Positions 38,053 to 49,997 are shown, counted from the stretch's first letter. The stretch is 64,000 bases of DNA from Myxocyprinus asiaticus (GCF_019703515.2 NC_059372.1:14464492-14528491), one strand, 5' to 3'. Notes: generated by a model not told the origin, from the letters alone. Translations and numbers: made by a program.

Positions 38053-38969
38053 CTGTCTAGGGTTCTTGAGTTGGTATATGGGACATTGGAGATTGAAAAG
38101 GCTTTTCAGGTCAGCACATTGGTTTCTTTGTTCTTTTTAAAGCACCAGTACATTCAGTGGCCTCAAAAAGTATTTTGACACTTAAACCACACTTAACGAT
38201 ACATGAATGTCATTGCATTAGACAACAAAATATAAACCTACCGGTAAGTGCATGCTGTTTTTTTTCTGCAGACTTTGTTTAGGGTTTTTTCAAAAATCCC
38301 TAAACCAAAACAAAAATATAATTAATTGAACTCTTCCTAGAGCTTTCAAGCTATATCCACCAAACTTGGCACAGACCTTTTAACTGTTCCCATAGATTTA
38401 CGTGGACAGAGTATTCAAATGGGCCAAGAAAATGTCAAAAATGTCATCTATATTTCTTATATATATTTCTGTATGGCCTACAAAACCTTTAAGCTTTTCA
38501 ATGTATTTTAAACTGTTATACAAGGCAGAGTCCATACTCTGCGATTTGTTGTGCAGCCTTCTGTCTCTGCATCCCTCCCAGGCTGCACTTTGCCATGACT
38601 GGTTCTTGCCACACAGCCATAAAAAGCATCCATTAGAGCTAATACTGGCTGATTCCTTGACATTTCTCAAGTGTAGAGGCTGAGAAGTCTGAATTGCTGA
38701 ATCTAAGTGTACTGTTGGTTTGTGCGCTTAGGTTGGGGGCATCACTGTCTGTCACAGTTCAATTCCACTTCATCTGCTGTGATGGGTGATCAGAGAAAAG
38801 AGAGTTCCACTGAATCACAGCGCTCTCCAGGAGACCCACTGATAAACTGTTTGTGTCTTTATTCATACTGAAACTCCCAAAATCCCCTTGTGTGCGTGTT
38901 TATGTATTTTTGTGACTTTATTCCAAAAACTAGTGAGGAAACATTAAAGACCCAATGTCCCTGGGTTTT

Positions 38970-39100
38970 GAAAGCTATAGTTATGTCACCATTTACTCTT
39001 TTTTGTTCCACAGAAGTAAGAAAATTGTAGGGGTTTGGAACAACATAAGGGTGAATAAATGATGACAGAATTTTCTTTTTTTAATGAACTATCCTTTTTA
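38970..39100 (+). mobile_element. Angel-type MITE, internally deleted
   Basis: AAAGCTATAGTTATGTCACC start, GGGTGAATAAATGATGACAG and AATGAACTATCCTTTTTA end. Confidence 0.65.
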
Positions 39101-39225
39101 TGTCATATGTTATGTGTTATCATATTTCCTTTTAAAACAGGATGTTTGGACAGGACATATCGAAGAGCTCATCCCCCTTTGTTAAAGGGATTTTAAAGAT
39201 TTAGTTATGTTGTTGCCATTAAACA

Positions 39226-39470
39226 TGATATGCTACTTGCTGGCTGGCTGAAAAGGGAGGGACATTCTCACATTAGAGAGCATTTGATTGGACAAATATC
39301 TGTGTAGTGCAGGATGAGTCATCATTATTTTTGTCCATTTTCCTGGTGAGAAAGACTGTATATTTTAAATGTGTACAGTATATTTGCCAAAAGGGTATGT
39401 TGTCAACGTTTAGGAGTACACATGCATATAAATGGCCTCAGAGCAAACACACATGGACACGTTTAGCAAG
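39226..39470 (+). repeat. Unnamed dispersed repeat, copy 1
   Basis: Shares GCTACTTGC, CATTCT...AGAGAGCATTT, GTGCAGGATG.ATCATC, TTTTAATGTGTA and ACACAT/ACTAGCATATAAAT blocks in the same order with 62729-62980. Confidence 0.65.
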
Positions 39471-42210
39471 AATTAAGCGTAATTAAAGAATAAATTATGT
39501 TGCCTCCTAAGATATCTCATTTTGGTGAAATTCTAAGGTAGCACTGCATGTACCCTTGGTAGAGAAGGTAATCCAAGAATTTATTGCAACAAATCCAAAT
39601 CAGTCGCTTATGAGTTTCCATCTCAGTTAGGATGTTGCCTTAGAAGGCAGCTGCCTATTTAGGCAGTAGACAATGAGGCAGCTCATTTTGTTTTGGAACA
39701 GACCCTGTGCATCTCCTAAGTGTGTGTTGCCTCTGGTGCCTTCTGTGAAGAGCAGATGCTTCTCAGTGCTGGAGATCACAGAGCCCCCAGTAGCTGGAAG
39801 CTTTCTAATAGGCTCAGGAAGAGGTAGCTTCCATAGCCACTGATTGGCTGGCAGGATGGCCCCTCCCTTGTGTGGTTTGGTGTCTGGTCCTCTCTACTTC
39901 AACATAGCTTTGTGTTTGGCATGATTAGCATCCCCAAACTTCCTCCCAATTTCACTTTAAATGTTTTAAAATGCTCAAATTTAGCTAGAATCCCCATGTG
40001 AAGCAACAGAGACGTGTTTGATTATGCACACCATGGTATATTACCATAAATATGGTGTATAGCTCAGTTAGTGCAGACAGAACTCACTGTCCAATCGGCT
40101 TTGCCCATCTGAGCCCAGCGGTCCAATGGAATCCCTGCTCTGATGAATATTTCAGCATAAAACTTCTGCATAATTTAAGCACCATGCAAAATACACAAGC
40201 TCTTGGACGCCAAAGTGCTGTAGAGGTTTATTCCTCTAGAAGTGTCTCCATGATTCTTCAACATCAAATACATGACATCTTCCTCTACAAATAGAACAAG
40301 GCTTGCACATCTTAGCTGGTCTTTGCTCTTGCAATAGAGGATGTGATAAACATGTTTCATAAGAACTTGTTGGTGTTATGGATTCTGGATGCCCTACTTT
40401 GTGTAAGCTTTGCTCATCTGCATATAAATGATGAACAAATGCTGCAGTATCACCACGCAGGGACACACATAAATACATGCATGCACACATACTTGCAATG
40501 TATGACCATATTCTCTCATGGTTACCAACTGCATACTGGAATACAGATTATACAACCACCCAAGTACCGGAGTGGTTTTGAGATCAAAACCCTGGTTGAG
40601 CTCAATTTTGCTCCAAAATAAAACACTTAAACTCAGATTGCTCCAATGGGACTGTATCTGCAGTTAATGTACTTTGAATCTGATAAATAACAAAAACAAC
40701 TGAATCTACTTCCAAATGTTAAAATAGTATTAAAATTACTGTCCATTTCCCATAAGATGACTAACACCCTGTCTACACCGGATACAAGCGATGTAGTACC
40801 GCAACACCTTGAGGCTGTCTACACTAGACACGTCAAAGCGAACATTCTAAACCCTTTATTTGTCTTCTTGGCAGGAGTAGCGCTAGTGTGTGCAGCGTGA
40901 TATAGAATGGGGCATCCGCTTACTTTCGGCGTGACGTGATAGAAATCAGCAAAAGAATGAATGGGAGATTGCTGTGAACCGCGTGATTTTTGTCTAAATA
41001 TTCTCATAAACAGATTTTATAATATTCTTATGTGGGCTGGAATGAAGAGTGACATTGTAAAGCATATTTATCTGACATTTATTCTAAAAGAAATTCTTAA
41101 CTTACACAGTAATTTGATTGAAAACTGTGGAGACTGTGAATCTGAATTGAGAAGAGTGTCATTTGATGGTGATTACACACCTGATAACATTAGTGTAAGT
41201 GAACAGAACTGCTCATAGCATCTCATAACACATTCGCTATGATGTTGTGGACTCTTTATGTAGTATTGACTTTATTAAAACCTGAATCACTACTTGAATG
41301 AATGTTAAGTAATTTACTTTAAAGCAAATTTAGGTGTCCTTGCTGATGTTATACATATTCATTTGGGAATGAGGGCTTACACAGTTTAACGCTTGCTCTT
41401 CTCAAGATATATTTAAAGATTTAAAAAAAAGAAAGAAAAAAACACAGCTTATATCCTCTCTAGGTACATTGTGTCACTATTACAAATTATACATTTTGTG
41501 GATAATTAATTTAAATTCCACTTAAAACTACTCAAGCACGCATTACACGCTTGTCAGACAAATGGCGGAAGGCAACAGTTGCTAAGGTAGTATTGGTTAG
41601 AAACACTTTTAAGACGAGGCTTAACAAAGGGTCAATTCACTCAGGAATTCAAACATTTGTCAAAGTTTGAGAAAAATTTGACATTAAACTGTTTTTGTTA
41701 CAAAATTTGAAAAGAATACTTTAAACTTTCCAGTTGTTTTGTTGCCTTGGTTTTAGTGTGAAAAGGCCTTACTCTTATTGCAGTGAATAATTGTGAGCTA
41801 AATATCCATTTTACCTACAGACTATGTTTTATTTAAGTACAGGAAGCGACTCCAAAAACAGCAGCCACAAATATTACATATATATTTTGTGTTATATAGT
41901 TTTTACACTTAAATCTTTTATTTTTTTATAGATGCCTCATTTTACAACATAAGTACTCTGCATAAACCTCTCAAACCTCTCAATACAAATCAAAAAGAGG
42001 CTGCATGACTAAATACTAGAGTGCTAATTGTACGTCTGAGATCTAACCTTTGAAGAACTGCAGTAGATCTCTATGTTGGATTCAGAGCCAGGCCGCTGTC
42101 CAGTGCCACATGCTAATTTTCACAGCACTCTTTTAATTTATTCAGCATTAAGCCGCAAAGGTCAAGGACACAACTGTGCTTGTCTGAAAGGCACAACCTG
42201 GTCCCCATTG

Positions 42211-42211
42211 C

Positions 42212-42250
<39 letters not shown>

Positions 42251-42276
42251 GTCTATCTGTTTATCTATCTGTCTGC

Positions 42277-42342
<66 letters not shown>

Positions 42343-42348
42343 GTCTGC

Positions 42349-42392
<44 letters not shown>

Positions 42393-42410
42393 GTGTCTGT
42401 CTGTCTGTCC
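42211..42410 (+). repeat. (ATCT)n microsatellite upstream of PSI2 exon
   Basis: About 200 nt of ATCT with GTCT/GCCT interruptions; ends about 53 bp before the exon at 42464, then GTCT/GTCC and a CTCTTCCTCTCTCCTC pyrimidine stretch. Confidence 0.97.
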
Positions 42411-42463
42411 GTCCATCTCTAACATTCGCTCTTCCTCTCTCCTCCATCTGTATGGGTGTTTAG

Positions 42464-42578
42464 GTGTCTTTCCTGTGTGACCAGTTCATTCCGCTGTCAC
42501 TGGTGTAAGTACAGAAACCTCTGTACCCACGACCCCTCCAGCTGCTCCTTCCAGGAGGGACGCGTCAATGCTTCTGAG
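42464..42578 (+). CDS. plxna2: Plexin-A2 exon: PSI2 domain
   Basis: The exon is 115 nt. The first base completes a Leu codon; it then reads [18 protein letters not shown], followed by [20 protein letters not shown], and ends in phase 0. It supplies six of the eight PSI2 cysteines; one comes from the previous exon (YNC) and one from the next (DC). The [16 protein letters not shown] core is nearly invariant among A-type plexins. NAS is a possible glycosylation sequon. The exon sits between an (ATCT)n array ending at 42410 and a CA repeat that begins inside the donor (GTACACAC), a weaker-than-consensus splice site. Confidence 0.95.
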
Positions 42579-42580
42579 GT

Positions 42581-42597
42581 ACACACACAAACACACA

Positions 42598-42632
<35 letters not shown>
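42581..42632 (+). repeat. (CA)n microsatellite at the PSI2 exon donor
   Basis: The CA run begins at donor position +3 (GTACACAC) and continues for about 50 nt. Confidence 0.97.
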
Positions 42633-42637
<5 letters not shown>

Positions 42638-42784
42638 GTCCAAACAGCTGTGTGTATAAGGTTGGAGTCTCTCAGTAGCAAATCTACAGGAACACAAACC
42701 TCTAGGGAGCTGCTTCCAATAATAGCTGGCCGAAAAGTGTGTGTGAAGCTGAGGGCTGTCACGCTAGAGAATATGCATGTGTTT

Positions 42785-42851
42785 ATGTGTGTGTTTGTGT
42801 GTGTGTGTGTGTGTGTATGTGTGTGAGTGTATGTGTGTGAGTGTAAGTGCA

Positions 42852-42885
<34 letters not shown>

Positions 42886-42890
42886 TGTGT
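42785..42890 (+). repeat. (GT)n microsatellite
   Basis: GT run with AT/AG interruptions. Confidence 0.97.
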
Positions 42891-43624
42891 TCATGTTTGC
42901 AGGTGTTCAGCTGATCAATGTGCTACATTACACCCTGTCAGGTGGTAAACACACTTGCGCACCCTCTCACTGCAAGCAATTAGAAGTCGATATCTGGATT
43001 ATTCTCTCTCACAGCACACACAAACTTCCCACTTATTCACACACATCCATATTCACAAATAAAAACACACATACAAACACACACACACTTACTAATGCAG
43101 GCAGAATGTCCTTACTGTGCACCATCAATCATGGTGTGTATATGTGTATGCACATTTGCATATTTGTATGTTTGTGTGTGCAGTGTTGTAGATGTGGTAG
43201 TGTATGCTTGTGTGTACATATGTGTGCATGTGTATGTGATGCTTACTTACCCATTCTTTAGGGATCACTTAAAATGTGGCTAGAAGTTAGCTAAATCTAA
43301 CAGTACCTTTTGTGGACGTTCTTAAATGGTAAAAGTGATTAATAAATAAATAAATATAATATAATATATAAATGTAATATTATATTTATAAACTGAACAG
43401 CACTCTTACTTATGTACTATTATCTTTAAGCTTTGATTTTTTTTTGTAAAATGTATATTTATATACATTTGCCCCCAAACATATAACATCTATGCAAGTG
43501 AATGCAAATGCATCTAGTGTGTTGCTGGCCTTAGTTTTTAGTAATTACTGTATATTTAGAAGGAAAAAAAAAAAGGACATCAATTGTATGTCTCATTTAG
43601 CCTGATAAATGTGTGTAGTTTACA

Positions 43625-43626
<2 letters not shown>

Positions 43627-43670
<44 letters not shown>
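43627..43670 (+). repeat. (GT)n microsatellite
   Basis: About 22 uninterrupted GT units. Confidence 0.97.
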
Positions 43671-43673
<3 letters not shown>

Positions 43674-43969
43674 GTGGGGTATTGGAGAGACACTAGGGAC
43701 ACCTCTCACTGGCTGACCTACTAGCACACAACATCAAGCTATTAGAGAGTAACAGGTAGACATGTATTTTAAAAGCACCTGGGGTTCGAGTAAGTGTGTG
43801 TATTTGTATGTATACTGTATTTTTTTGAAGAACTCATGAATTCACCTGTTATGTACTCTACTGAGTACACTTGGATGGTATTTTGGTATACATGTCCATG
43901 TTACTGGTGATTCCGAATAGGTTTGTGCATGTCTGTCGTGACTGTCCGTTCACCTCTCGCTCCCTTCAG

Positions 43970-44170
43970 GATTGTCCTCAGCTTGTCCGCTCTGAGGAAA
44001 TTCTGATCCCGGCAGGGGAGGTGAAGCCCATCACCCTGAAAGCCCGGAACCTTCCCCAGCCTCAGTCGGGTCAGCGCGGATACGAGTGTGTGTTACACAT
44101 ACAAGGAGTCAGTCACAGGGTCACTGCGCTCAGGTTCAACAGTTCCAGCGTTCAGTGCCAGAACAGCTCG
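43970..44170 (+). CDS. plxna2: Plexin-A2 exon: IPT2 domain
   Basis: The exon is 201 nt, 67 codons, phase 0 at both ends. It begins [18 protein letters not shown], continues through [19 protein letters not shown], and ends [15 protein letters not shown] before the donor GTAGGT. The first Cys closes PSI2; the rest is most of IPT2. [22 protein letters not shown] is a hallmark of the A-plexin stalk, and EEILIP.GEVKPIT points to A2. Two NSS-type sequons are present. An open frame from 43871 covers this exon, but its upstream 99 nt and downstream tail are intron read-through, not coding. Confidence 0.95.
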
Positions 44171-44392
44171 GTAGGTCACACACGTATACACACATGCACA
44201 TATATACGTAAAACAGGTGTTTGGGTTTGCATATGTACCCATAGGATAGAAAAATTACACTCGAACGAAAACACACAGTAAGTAAAGATAAAGGTGGTTT
44301 GAGGTCATTGTCCAAGCTGTAGAAAATAGCAGTTTTGAAAGCATTCTCCATTCTTTAGACTGATGATGCAATGGTGGAGTAACTCAATATGA

Positions 44393-44431
<39 letters not shown>

Positions 44432-44588
44432 ATGTTTTCTGCTTTGCTCCCTTGTTCACTCTGCCATTTATTCATTCACTCTTTGATGCATGTTTTAATC
44501 AATAATTTACACGCCAAAGACACGGTGAAATAAAAAATATCATAAACTTTAGATTATGACAGCATTTGCGTTGTAAGGATACTGTTGT

Positions 44589-44645
<57 letters not shown>

Positions 44646-44649
44646 GCAG
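44171..44649 (+). other. plxna2: Intron 6 (479 bp)
   Basis: This is the shortest intron in the window. It starts GTAGGTCACACACG (CA-rich), has a (CT)n run at 44395-44423 and a second, ~54 nt (CT)n run at 44592-44645 that leads straight into the GCAG acceptor. Nothing else is seen in it. Confidence 0.9.
44592..44645 (+). repeat. (CT)n microsatellite forming a splice acceptor tract
   Basis: About 27 CT units with one CC interruption, followed directly by GCAG and the exon at 44650. Confidence 0.97.
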
Positions 44650-44746
44650 TATCTGTATGAAGGGATGAGAATTAGTGAGCTGCCGGTGGATTTCTCGGTG
44701 GTCTGGAATGGAAACTTCATTATAGATAATCCTGAGAACATCAAAG
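44650..44746 (+). CDS. plxna2: Plexin-A2 exon: end of IPT2
   Basis: The exon is 97 nt. It starts in phase 0 with [20 protein letters not shown], continues [12 protein letters not shown], and ends with one base (G) of a split Val codon before the donor GTATCC. The [11 protein letters not shown] motif is strongly conserved in plexin A proteins and closes the IPT2 domain; [15 protein letters not shown] fits A2. The acceptor is built from a (CT)n microsatellite that abuts the terminal GCAG, so this exon's polypyrimidine tract is a length-variable repeat. Confidence 0.94.
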
Positions 44747-46407
44747 GTATCCCACAAACACTGCTTCCTGTGAAATGATGTGTCTTTAAGCAGAAAGTCC
44801 ATGTAAACACACAGAATGAGTCGGTGTCCTTTTTATCTTGACTGGTTACTATTGACTTTAGTCAGCGTAGATGGCATAATAAATGTAACTCAAACATAAA
44901 CAAGGAATTGCAGTCCTTCAACATGTCGTATTGTTATTTTCCTGAAAATTCGTTTCTAGGTTACATTTGTTTCATAACCCATGTTTTCTCTATTTTGTGA
45001 AAAAGATGGATTTTTAATGTAACGAGTGACACCAAAATACATCTCAACATAATGATTGAACTATACAGTACTTCCCTCACAGGGACGTTCATTAATTTTA
45101 ATAAAATGGATGGGCTAATTCTACTAAAATGAATGGGAGGAATTGGAATGCCCAATGGTCAAGGATGTAGAAAGGAAGTCCCACCTTACAGGTAAAGGGG
45201 CCAATCACCTTTTAGATACAGACATCGCCTCGAGTCAGTCAACTCGAAAACATGCATGCGCATTAGCTGAACCAGCCTGAAAAATTGCGTTTTTAGTGTG
45301 ATCTGAGCTAAAGAATCTCAGTTTATGATACCAGTGTTGTCCGATTTTACTGCTGATTTGAAATATGTTCTTTGATCATAATCTTGACCAACTGTTTTGG
45401 ACATTTCGGTCTTTCATCATTCAAGTAGGGAGGAGTTGCACTTGTATGGCGCTTGTTTACATAGAAAAATAGCAGCCCGAGAGCGTTCCAAAGATGACTG
45501 CTGGTGGACTGACTTGCTAAAAAGACTTTGATTATGATCAAAGAACATATTTTAAATCAGAAGTAAAATCTGACAACAATGGTATCATAAATTGTGCTTC
45601 TTTAGCTCAGATCATGCTAAAATGCTATTTTCAGGCTAATGCGCATGCACGTTTTCGAGATGACTGACGATGCGATGTCTGTATCTAAAATTTGATTGGC
45701 CCCTTTACCTGTAAGGCGGGACTTCCTTTTCTACATCCACTGGCCGTTCCAATTTCTCCCATTCATTTTAATTGAAGTGGTCTATCTCTGCAAAATAATT
45801 TTGACTTGTATTCGTCAAATTAAGTATGGTGCATGCTCTGACTAAAGTCTTGTGTAATATGTCTAATTCTGCCTATGATTTAGAGGATCTGACCCAAGAA
45901 AATGCAACTTCCAATTTTAGAAAAATAATAAACAGTGTGACAAAGAATATAAAGCTACTATTAGTCTAAGCTAATATTAGCCAATCTTAGCAAAGCTATT
46001 ATGCTAATCTGCACAGTTAAAACTGCACAGTTGTTATGCTAATCATGGTTTCATCAGCCTATAACCTTGAAATGTTTATGGTCAATAGTTTAACTAGACC
46101 ATCAGCTAGGTCAGCCCAAATGTTTATTTAAAATAAAAACTAGCAACAGATGGCTTTACACCAAATAAAATCCTTGATGTTCTTTTGTTGCTTTTAAAAA
46201 CTTAATGAGGGGGAGAATTGTACCAACCAGGCTATTTTCATTCATATATTCTTGATTCATTAGTCTTTGCACTCTAAAGACCAAATGATTAATGTCAATG
46301 TCAATCAGAAAGTCATTAGTTCATTTTTATTGACTAAAAATGTTGCACAATTTATGTGAACATTTTGTGTTGGTTGACGTGTAACTGTGTCCATCTATAT
46401 CCTACAG
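44747..46407 (+). other. plxna2: Intron 7 (1.7 kb)
   Basis: The intron runs from GTATCC to CTATATCCTACAG. Its main content is a foldback element at 45120-45771 with two ~245 nt arms. 45790-46400 is AT-rich with no identifiable element. Confidence 0.85.
45120..45771 (+). mobile_element. Foldback element with two ~245 nt arms
   Basis: The left arm (about 45129-45384) and right arm (45531-45771) are inverted copies, for example CTTACAGGTAAAGGGGCCAA against TTGGCCCCTTTACCTGTAAG, with a ~145 nt loop. Outer ends are ACTAAAATGAATGGG and CCCATTCATTTTAAT. No coding capacity. The left arm and loop recur at 15723-16100. Confidence 0.88.
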
Positions 46408-46607
46408 TGCACCTGTATAAATGTGGCGCTCAGCGTGACAGCTGTGGTATGTGTTTGAAGGCTGAGCGGAAGTTCCAATGTGGCTGGTGCAGTATGGAGG
46501 GCCGCTGTACCCTACGCCAGCACTGTCCAATGTCCAACCCATACACCAGCCGCTGGCTACACCTCGCCAGCACCAATGTAAAGTGCACCAACCCCCGCAT
46601 CACAGAG
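46408..46607 (+). CDS. plxna2: Plexin-A2 exon: PSI3 domain
   Basis: The exon is 200 nt. The first two bases finish a Val codon; it then reads [20 protein letters not shown], a [19 protein letters not shown] stretch, and ends [11 protein letters not shown] in phase 0 before the donor GTGGGT. All eight PSI3 cysteines (KC, SC, MC, QC, WC, RC, HC, KC) lie within this single exon. The linker between HC and VKC ([17 protein letters not shown]) is less conserved and seems slightly longer than in the mammalian protein as I remember it. CTNPRITE begins the transition to IPT3. Confidence 0.95.
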
Positions 46608-46848
46608 GTGGGTCACACAGACACATATACACGCACTCACAGTCAAGGACAATAGCAGATACATGAGTAAATGCACTTGGAATCATCAACAAACAATATT
46701 TGATTACAGCATTTATTATGGTTCCTGTTAATTTATAAAAATGCTATTGTGAATTATTAATTCATTTGAGTTCATAATGCATTAATTAATGCTATGCAAC
46801 TTTTAATTTATAAAAGTACTGTAAAATATATTACATTGGTAGTTCATG

Positions 46849-47487
46849 TAAAGGGGATTGTTTACCCAAAAATGAAAGTACTATCATCATTTTCGGAACC
46901 TCATGCTATTCCAGATGTGTTTGACTTTCTTTCTTCTGCTGAACACAAACAAAGATTTTTATAAAGAAAATATCTCAGCTCTTTAGGTCCAAACAATGCA
47001 AGTGAATGGTGGCCAGAACTTGGTTAAATCTGTATCTTCAGAAGATATATGATGGTGTGGGTGAGAAACAGATATTTAAGTCCTTTTTCAGGTCAAGCCT
47101 CCACATTTAATTTCACATTCTTCTTTTGTTTTTAGAGATTCACATTGTTTGTGCATATCGCCACCTATTGGTCAGGGAGGAGAATTTATAGTAAAAAAGG
47201 ATTTAAATATCAATCTGTTTCTCACACCCACCTCTCATATCTATTCTAAATATATGGATTTAAACACTGTATGTCATGTAGATTAATTTTATGCTGCCTT
47301 TATATACTTTTTGGACCTTCAAAATTCTGGCAACCATTCACTTGCATTGTATAGACCTACAGAGCTAAGATATTCTTCTAAAAATCTTCATTTGTGTTCA
47401 GCAGAAGAAAGAAAGTCATACATATTTTTGATGGCGTGAGGGTGAGTAATAAAATAATTTTTGTTTTTGGGTGAACTATCCCTTTAA
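46849..47487 (+). mobile_element. Angel-type TTAA MITE, long form
   Basis: TAAAGGGGATTGTTTACCC to TTGGGTGAACTATCCCTTTAA. The halves are inverted: GACTTTCTTTCTTCTGCTGA against CAGCAGAAGAAAGAAAGTCA. The centre has a GAGAAACAGATATTTAAGTC / TTTAAATATCAATCTGTTTC inverted pair. Confidence 0.85.
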
Positions 47488-48619
47488 CTAATGTTGTCAA
47501 CTAATGTTAACAAATACAACCTTACTGTAAGGTTCTTACTGTTACAAGCAAAATTCACAGTAGATTTTGACTTAATTCTATGTTTGGGCAACCAGTATCC
47601 AAAGAGAAATGTTATATGAATGTGTGTATACTTCCAATAATCTTGCAAGTAAAGTATAATTTTCTTTTAAATTTCATACATAGATACTAGTAATACGTAC
47701 ATACATATGTTTATCTTTTACAAGTTTCATACAGTGCATACTATGAAATGTGCCACTTTCATAATGTAATATGAAACCTATAGTAAGTATTAGAGACAGT
47801 ATATGGCAGAACATACAAATCTATGACTGGCAAAGAGGGCAGATGTATTGTATATGGCTAGTATATATCCCTCTCATAACATTCTTTTATGACTTTTTGT
47901 ATTCATTAATTACATTTTGTATTCATGTCAATTAATTGCTCAGAAACATCCACATCAACACACAAGTTCATACAGAGCTGTCTGTAAATGGACTCTCGGC
48001 CAGCTCATATTTCTTCTCTACAGTCTGACTGAGCTCTTTATTGATGCTGCTATTCATAGACTCTGAGAGAGAGAGAGAGAGAGAGCTGTGCGTGCATCGT
48101 GAAGAAAACCTTTCTCTCTATCTCAGCTTCCCTGTCACTCTCTTGTCGTCAGTCATATTCACTCTAGCTGCCAATATTTTGTGAAAATTAACACAATGTT
48201 AGAGCATTGATAGCATACTGTGAGGTGTGTGTTTGTGTGTGTGTATGTCTGTCTCCTGCGAGACTGAGAAAGACACAGTGTTTAATTAGTTTAAGTAACG
48301 CACCAGTACCCTGTGTTTAAAGTACCTGCCCATTGATTCGTTTGGCTGTTTGCAGCCTGAATATCACGAGTTGTGGCCCTATGTGCACACACACCAATTA
48401 CAAAGTAAGGGTTATGACTTCCTGTTGTCTGTTTTAATTTAAAATGAATGGGCAGATGAGGTTAAGAACTACAGTTTTAGGTGTTTGTCATCTATTTTTG
48501 AGATTACGTTAAATAATATCTGTATTCACGGCAGCTTTAGTGTATTTAAAGGTGAAGTGCATAATTTTATGCCAAAATACTTTCTTTGGGGGCCAAACAA
48601 ACCAAACATGAAAAAGCCA

Positions 48620-48800
48620 CGAACAAAAGCCACGAACATTCTTTTTAACTCTATTCGCTGTCTAAAAAACGTAGCGCTTCTGCATGACACATGGAGCAAT
48701 GGTCAAGGATGTCAGTCTAGAGCATGTTTGCATAGGAAAACAATTGAAAAACAGCACGTATGGATGGAAAAACGCTTTTGGTGTCAGCGCCCCCTCAGCT
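48620..48800 (+). mobile_element. hAT-like MITE remnant
   Basis: ATTCTTTTTAACTCTATTCG, CATAGGAAAACAATTGAAAA and a terminal GTCAGCGCCCC, related to 26800-27051. Confidence 0.5.
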
Positions 48801-49997
48801 GTTGTAACTGGTCAGCCTACTATGCCAAAAGATCGAACCAAAAAAACAAAATGAGCAAATTGGAAAAAATATTTTCAATTCATCCATTTTTAATCTATTC
48901 CTTTTATGTTGTTCATTCGCTCTCACAAATACACACAAATGTAAGAATTTCCTCTAGAGCAACCATTTTCGTGAGTGCCTTTTGTTATTTATTTATTTAG
49001 CTATGTTGTTGTTTTTCATGGTTTGGTCTAAAACATCCGTAAGCTGATTTGTGCAAAGACGTAGACATTATCGAGATCTGCCTACAAGAAAATGACAGTC
49101 ATGAATGATTAACACTTCTATTAAGCAGCACTCTATCCCTCCTCTAAAGGCTTATTAATATTAATGTGGCTTAAGCCCTCCATGAAAGCCGAGGGTGAGG
49201 TATCAAATGAATCCGGGAGAAAGCCAGGCACTTGAAGATGGTCTAGACATTACTCTCTGCTTCAGATGGTCTCTGAGCTGCTCCTTAGTGACTGAGTCAC
49301 GTAAAGACTGGTGTTGGTTCATGCTCTGCTAAACTGATTCTGGATCAGCCATAAAAAAAACTTTTTTAAGTTTAGACTTTTGATGAAATTTTATATACAT
49401 TTCACTATTTTGGTTATTGTGCTTGTCATATATATAATCACAATAAATTATGTATGTATTTGTAATTTATGTATTTGATAAAATGATTTTATGAAAATCG
49501 TTGATGCAGTTATACAATTATGTAAATATAAATATTTAATAAACAAATACATTTTTATCAATAATATGTATAAATAAATGAATGTAAATACATTTAATAA
49601 TTGTATTTATAAAATAATATTTAAAAAATAAGATAAAAATATTATATCTGCAGGGTCATTTGTATCTTTCAACCACCATCCCCCTTTACCATTCTCTTTA
49701 GATCAGTTGTGTCATGTATTACAAATCATGCAAGTAAAATATAACATTTTCTACGTTTGATAAATAACTTCAGAATTACATTTTGACATGTGTGAGGTTG
49801 CCAGATTTATATAGTTAAAATCCTCCAATAAGATCTTTACATGGTGACGCTTTAGTCACGCAGTCTGGCAACCTTGGTTGCGTGAGCTCTCTCTCCTCTG
49901 CGAAAAGACTCCAGTTTTCTGAGAACACTGGCAAACAGGTATGTCTATGGAAAGCCAAATTATCTTTTAATGTTCCCAGCATTACTCTTCATAATTT

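Larger units (their letters stand above)
37570..42463 (+). other. plxna2: Intron 4 (4.9 kb)
   Basis: The intron runs from GTAAGT to GTTTAG. It contains a well-preserved TTAA-type MITE (37697-38052), a second MITE fragment (38970-39100), one copy of an unnamed dispersed repeat (39226-39470), and a 200 bp (ATCT)n array ending about 50 bp before the next exon. From 39480 to 42200 I see no other identifiable element; part of it (about 40760-40950) resembles an inactive hAT-type MITE, but I could not confirm its ends. Confidence 0.75.
42579..43969 (+). other. plxna2: Intron 5 (1.4 kb)
   Basis: The intron starts GTACACAC and runs directly into a (CA)n repeat. It also holds (GT)n repeats at 42785-42890 and 43627-43670, a CA-rich stretch near 43010-43095, and AT-rich unique-looking sequence at 43300-43560. 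It ends CTCGCTCCCTTCAG. No other gene is seen. Confidence 0.8.

Noticed and set aside
43871..44281. 136-codon open frame taken as a gene
   Set aside because: Only 43970-44170 is coding; the rest is intron on either side of GT-AG splice sites.
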